Below, one piece after another: positions 60,645 to 64,000 of a stretch of DNA of 64,000 bases. The stretch's first letter is position 1; each line of letters begins with the position of its first letter. Made by a program: the position numbers and the translations under genes. Source of the stretch: Cymodocea nodosa. Its lineage: Eukaryota > Streptophyta > Magnoliopsida > Alismatales > Cymodoceaceae. The notes below the pieces were generated by a model that ran no database searches, was not told the origin of the DNA, and saw only the letters and a program-made list of their open reading frames with translations. The DNA lies in assembly GCA_036874045.1 (NCBI GenBank), contig CM072335.1, positions 10,560,001 to 10,624,000 of the forward strand, read 5' to 3'.

Positions 60645-60764
60645 GTGTGCGACCATACCAACACAAAAACATTGGATCTCATTAGGACTCCAAAGTAAAA
60701 TGTGTTTGGGCGAGAGTAGTACTAAGATGGGTGACCTCTTTGGAAGTTCTTGTGTTGCACTCCT
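60645..60764 (+). pseudogene. 5S-like copy 120, diverged
   Basis: CATTAGGACTCC, AAAGTAAAATG and CTCTTTGGAAG. Confidence 0.88.
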
Positions 60765-61153
60765 TTTTGCATCATGGTAGGATGGTGTTTTTGTAAATCA
60801 AGCACACACTAAGAGACGACCCTATTATTGATAATGGTTTCGAAAATTAATGTCAAATATTGAATGACATCATGATCAAAATGTGCCATTCTAACGTTGG
60901 TTGATATCGAAAGAGTCGTATTCTCTTACTAAAATTTTGTAACTTCTTAACTTCCAACAATTAAGGTACCATGAAATGCGAAACGTTTAATATCCGTTGG
61001 GTCGTGATGTTTTTTTAAAAGAGATGTAATCTTTGAAAATGAGTTGAAATAATGGGATCTTCATTGACATACCTTAAATAATCTAATTCAACAAGTTTCT
61101 AGTGTCAACTCTCATAGTTTTTGATCTTTCTGTAATGATGAATTTAATATTAT

Positions 61154-61249
61154 GTGTGCGACCATACCAACACAAAAACACTAGATCTCATTAGAACTCC
61201 AAAGTTAAATGTGTTCGGTCGAGAGTAGTATTAAGATGGGTGACCTTTT
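61154..61249 (+). pseudogene. 5S-like copy 121, 3' end deleted
   Basis: Intact to about position 94 (GATGGGTGACC), then joined to TTTTACAAACTTTAAATAATC from the spacer before the next copy. The 3' end, terminator and most of the spacer are gone; about 325 bp are missing. Confidence 0.9.
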
Positions 61250-61336
61250 ACAAACTTTAAATAATCTAATTCAACAACTTTTTAGTGTGAATTATCATAG
61301 TTTTCTATCTTTCTGTAATGATGAATTTAATAATTT

Positions 61337-61456
61337 GTGTTCAACCATACCAACACAAAAGTACTGGATCTCATCAGAACTTTAAAGTTAAATGTGTTTA
61401 GGCAAGAGTAGTACTAGGATGGGTGACCTGTTGGGAAGTCTTTGTGTTGCACTCCT
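61337..61456 (+). pseudogene. 5S-like copy 122, diverged, ancestral G81
   Basis: GTGTTCAACC start, GTTTAGGCAAGAG, ACTAGGATGGGTGACC and CTGTTGGG. Confidence 0.88.
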
Positions 61457-61845
61457 TTCTGCATCATGATAGGACGGTATTTTTCTAAATCAAATACACA
61501 CTAAGAGACAACCCTATTATTGATAATGGTTTCCAAAATTAATGTTATATATTGAATGACATCATGATCAAAATGTTCCATTATAACATTGGTTGATATC
61601 GAAAGGGTCATATTCTCTAGCTAAAATTTTGTAACTTCTTAACTTCCAACAATTAGGGTACCATGAAATGCGAAACATTTAATATCCGTTGTGTCGTGAC
61701 ATTTTTTTAAAAGAGTTGTAATCTTTGAAAATGAGTTGAAATAATTGGATCTTCATTGACAAACCTTAAATAATCTAATTTAACAAGTTTCTATTGTCAA
61801 TTATCATAGTTTTCGATCCTTATGTAATGACAAATTTAGAAATAT

Positions 61846-61965
61846 GTGTGCGACCATACCAACACAAAAGCTCTCGATTTCATCAGAACTTCGAAGTTAA
61901 ATGTGTTTAGGCGAGAATAGTACTAAGATGGGTGACCTCTTGGGAAGTCCTTGTGTCGCACTCCT
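61846..61965 (+). pseudogene. 5S-like copy 123, diverged, ancestral G48
   Basis: GAACTTCGAAGTTAAATG keeps the CpG at position 48 lost elsewhere; also CTCTCGATTTC and GAGAATAG. Confidence 0.88.
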
Positions 61966-62354
61966 TTTTGCATCATGGTAGGATGGTCTTTTTGTAAATC
62001 AAACACTCACTAAGAGACGACCCTATTATTGATAATGGTTTCCAAAATTAATGTCAAATATTGAATGACATCATGATCAAAATGTTCTATTATAACGTTG
62101 GTTGATATCGAAAGGGTCGTATTCTCTTACTAAAATTTTATAACTTCTTAACTTCCAACAATTAGGGTACCATGAAATGCGAAACGTTTTATATCCGTTG
62201 TGTCGTGATGTTTTTTTAAAAGGGTTGTAATCTTTGAAAATGAGTTGAAATAATTGGATCTTCATTGACAAACCTTAAATAATCTAATTTAACAAGTTTC
62301 TATTGTCAATTATCATAGTTTTAGATCTTTTTGTTACGACAAATTTAGAAATAT

Positions 62355-62474
62355 GTGTGCGACCATACCAACGCAAAAGCATTGGATTTCATCAGAACAT
62401 CAAAGTTAAATGTGTTTGGGCGAGAGTAGTACTAAGGTGGGTGACCTCTTGGGAAGTCCTTGTGTTGCACTCCT
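62355..62474 (+). pseudogene. 5S-like copy 124, diverged
   Basis: CAACGCAAAAGCATTGG, GAACATCAAAG and AAGGTGGGTGACC. Confidence 0.88.
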
Positions 62475-62863
62475 TTTTGCATCATGGTAGGACGTTATTT
62501 TTGTAAATCAAATACACACTAATAGACGACCTTATTATTGATAATGGTTTCCAAAATTAATGTCATATATTGAATGACATCATGATCAAAATGTTCCATT
62601 ATAACGTTGGTTGATATCGAAAGGGTCGTATTCTCTTACTAAAATTTTGTAACTTCTTCACTTCCAACAATTAGGGTACCATGAAATGCGAAACGTTTAA
62701 TATCCGTTGTGTCGTGATGTTTTTTTAAAAGAGTTGTAATCTTTTAAAATGAGTTGAAATAATTGGATCTTCATTGACAAACCTTAAATAATCTAATTCA
62801 ACAAGTTTCTAGTGTCAATTATCATAGTTTTCAATCTTTCCATAATGACAAATTTAGAAATGT

Positions 62864-62983
62864 GTGTGCGACCATTCCAACATTAAAGTATTGGATCTCA
62901 TCAGAATTCCAAAGTTAAATGTGTTTGGGCGAGAGTAGCACGAAGATGGGTGACCTCTTGGGAAGTCTTTGTGTCGCACTACT
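62864..62983 (+). pseudogene. 5S-like copy 125, diverged
   Basis: CATTCCAACATTAAAG, GAATTCCAAAG and GTAGCACGAAG. Confidence 0.88.
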
Positions 62984-63277
62984 TTTTGCATCATCGTAGG
63001 GAGGTCTTTCGGTAAATCAAACACTCACTAAGAGACGACCCTATTACTAACAATGGTTTCCAAAATTAATTTCAAATATTGAATGACATCATGATTAAAA
63101 TGAGAAACGTTTAATATCCGTTGTATCGTGATGTTATTTTAAGAGAGTTGTAATCATTGCAAATGAGTTGAAATAATTGAATCTTCATTTACAAACTTTA
63201 AATAATCTAATTCAACAACTTTCTAGTGTGAATTATCAATGTTTTCCATCTTTCTGTAATGATAAATTTCGAAATGT

Positions 63278-63338
63278 GTGTGTGACCATACGAACACAAA
63301 AGCACTGGATGTCATCAAAACTCCAAAGTTAAATGTGT
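63278..63338 (+). pseudogene. 5S-like copy 126, 3' half deleted
   Basis: Only about the first 61 bases remain (to GTTAAATGTGTT). They join to ATTAATTTTTTTGATC from the upstream spacer of the next copy; about 400 bp are missing. Confidence 0.9.
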
Positions 63339-63382
63339 TATTAATTTTTTTGATCTTTATGTAATGATAAATTTAGAAATGT

Positions 63383-63502
63383 GTGTGCGACCGTACCAAC
63401 ACCAAAGCACTAGATTTCATCAAAACTTCAAAGTTAAATGTGTTTGTGCGAGAGTAGTACTAAGATGGGTGACCTCTTGGGAAGTCCTTGTGTTGCACTC
63501 CT
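63383..63502 (+). pseudogene. 5S-like copy 127, diverged
   Basis: CGACCGTACCAACACCAAAG, GATTTCATC and TTTGTGCGAGAG; only 105 bp from copy 126. Confidence 0.88.
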
Positions 63503-63891
63503 TTTTGCATCATGGTAGGACGGTATTTTTGTAAATCAAATACACACTACGAGACGACCCTATTATTGATAATGGTTTCCAAAATTAATGTCAAATATTG
63601 AATGACATCATGTTCAAAAGGTTCCATTATAACGGTGGTTGATATCGAAAGGGTTGTATTCTATTACTAAAATTTTGTAACATCTTAACTTACAACAATT
63701 AGAGTACCAGGAAATGAGAAACGTTTAATATCCGTTGTGTCGTGATGTTATTTTGAGAGAGTTGTAATCATTGGAAATGAGTTGAATTAATTGGATCTTC
63801 ATTGACAAACCTTAAATAATCTAATTCAACAAGTTTCTAGTGTCAATTACCGTAGTTTTCGATCTTTCTGTAATGATGAATTTAAGTTTGT

Positions 63892-64000
63892 GTGTGTGAC
63901 CATACCAACACAAAAGCACTGGATCTAATCAAAACTCCAAAGTTAAATGTGTTTGGGCGAGAGTAGTACTAAGATGGGTGACCTCTTCGGAAGCCCTTGT
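63892..64000 (+). pseudogene. 5S-like copy 128, cut by the window end
   Basis: First 109 bases visible; GGATCTAATC, CTTCGGAAGCCC. It continues beyond the window. Confidence 0.9.

Larger units (their letters stand above)
1..64000 (+). repeat. 5S rDNA-derived tandem satellite array, unit about 508 bp
   Basis: The window is entirely filled by head-to-tail units, all in one orientation, and both window ends fall inside units. Most units measure 507-510 bp from one 5S start to the next; the mean over 127 intervals is about 502 bp because of a few shortened units. Each unit reads: 52 bp of upstream spacer beginning GTGTCAATTATC, a 120-bp 5S-like segment, a T-run, then about 330 bp of AT-rich spacer. 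The 5S core (GAGAGTAGTACTA, GATGGGTGACCTC, GGGAAGTCC) is unmistakable. Known: plants carry 5S genes in tandem arrays with units of a few hundred bp. Inferred: this array is a satellite or pseudogene derivative, because the gene portion is consistently altered while unit length and order stay homogeneous. No other element interrupts it. Confidence 0.97.
52931..64000 (+). repeat. Diverged array zone, probably approaching the edge
   Basis: Twenty-four 5S copies whose sequences differ from one another much more than anywhere to the left. Two spacer families are mixed here. One has GATGTTTTTTTAAAAGAG and GGGTCGTATTCTC. The other has GATGTTATTTTAAGAGAG, AATCATTGCAAATGAG, AACGGTGGTTG and CAATTAGAGTACC. 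Structural damage is concentrated here: an 82-bp tandem duplication, three deletions of about 95-400 bp, and scattered single-base indels. No higher-order period is visible. Confidence 0.85.

Noticed and set aside
1-64000. CRISPR array
   Set aside because: Repeats are about 508 bp and adjacent, with no unique spacers of fixed short length, and the content is plant 5S.
1-64000. Transposon, LTR element or insertion within the array
   Set aside because: Unit spacing is continuous and all length changes are explained by small deletions or duplications of array sequence. No terminal repeats, target-site duplications or coding domains were seen.

Overview
The whole 64-kb window is one head-to-tail, plus-strand tandem array of a unit of about 508 bp. 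Each unit holds a 120-bp segment clearly derived from a plant 5S ribosomal RNA gene, plus about 388 bp of AT-rich spacer. I located 128 copies of the 5S-like segment: 125 of full length, two internally truncated, and one cut by the window end. I see no protein-coding gene, tRNA, transposon or non-array sequence. The organism is a flowering plant, probably a dicot, judging from the plant-type 5S core. I cannot name the species, and the spacer matches nothing I recognise.

The 5S segments are not canonical. Against the plant 5S consensus as I remember it, the commonest version differs at about 17 of 120 positions. Twelve of these are C-to-T or G-to-A, the pattern left by deamination of methylated cytosine. 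The A-box part of the internal control region carries three changes. The usual upstream signals (TATA-like box near -28, GC near -12, C at -1) are not recognisable. A T-run terminator still follows the gene. The simplest reading is a 5S-derived satellite or a large 5S pseudogene array, with the working 5S genes elsewhere. I cannot exclude some transcription.

Layout. 1-1575: entry into the array with two short 453-bp units. 1067-5132: a four-unit (2034 bp) higher-order repeat, two copies. 5133-10216: a five-unit (2541 bp) repeat, two copies. 12251-15305: a two-unit (about 1019 bp) repeat. 15814-19881: another four-unit repeat, two copies. 22933-33102: five near-identical copies of a 2034-bp four-unit repeat, with a longer 6102-bp (12-unit) period inside it. 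33103-41236: mixed units with local duplications. 41237-48861: a mosaic built from segments that also occur at 4.1-7.5, 12.2-13.8 and 21.9-24.4 kb. 48862-52930: irregular single units. 52931-64000: an older, diverged zone with deletions, an 82-bp duplication, two mixed spacer families and scattered ancestral 5S bases. This zone probably approaches an array edge.

The 5S segments fall into sequence types used below. Type A: C at position 10 and CATCAGAACTCC. Type B: A at position 10, CATCCAAACTCC and usually GTATTAAG. Type C: CCGATACAAAAACGCTGG with GATGGCTGACC. Type D: CCGACACAAAAACACTGG with TTCAGGCGAG. Type E: CCGACA with CATTAGAACTCC but without the type D core. Position numbers refer to the 120-nt 5S segment. 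All comparisons were made by eye; no alignment or database search was run.
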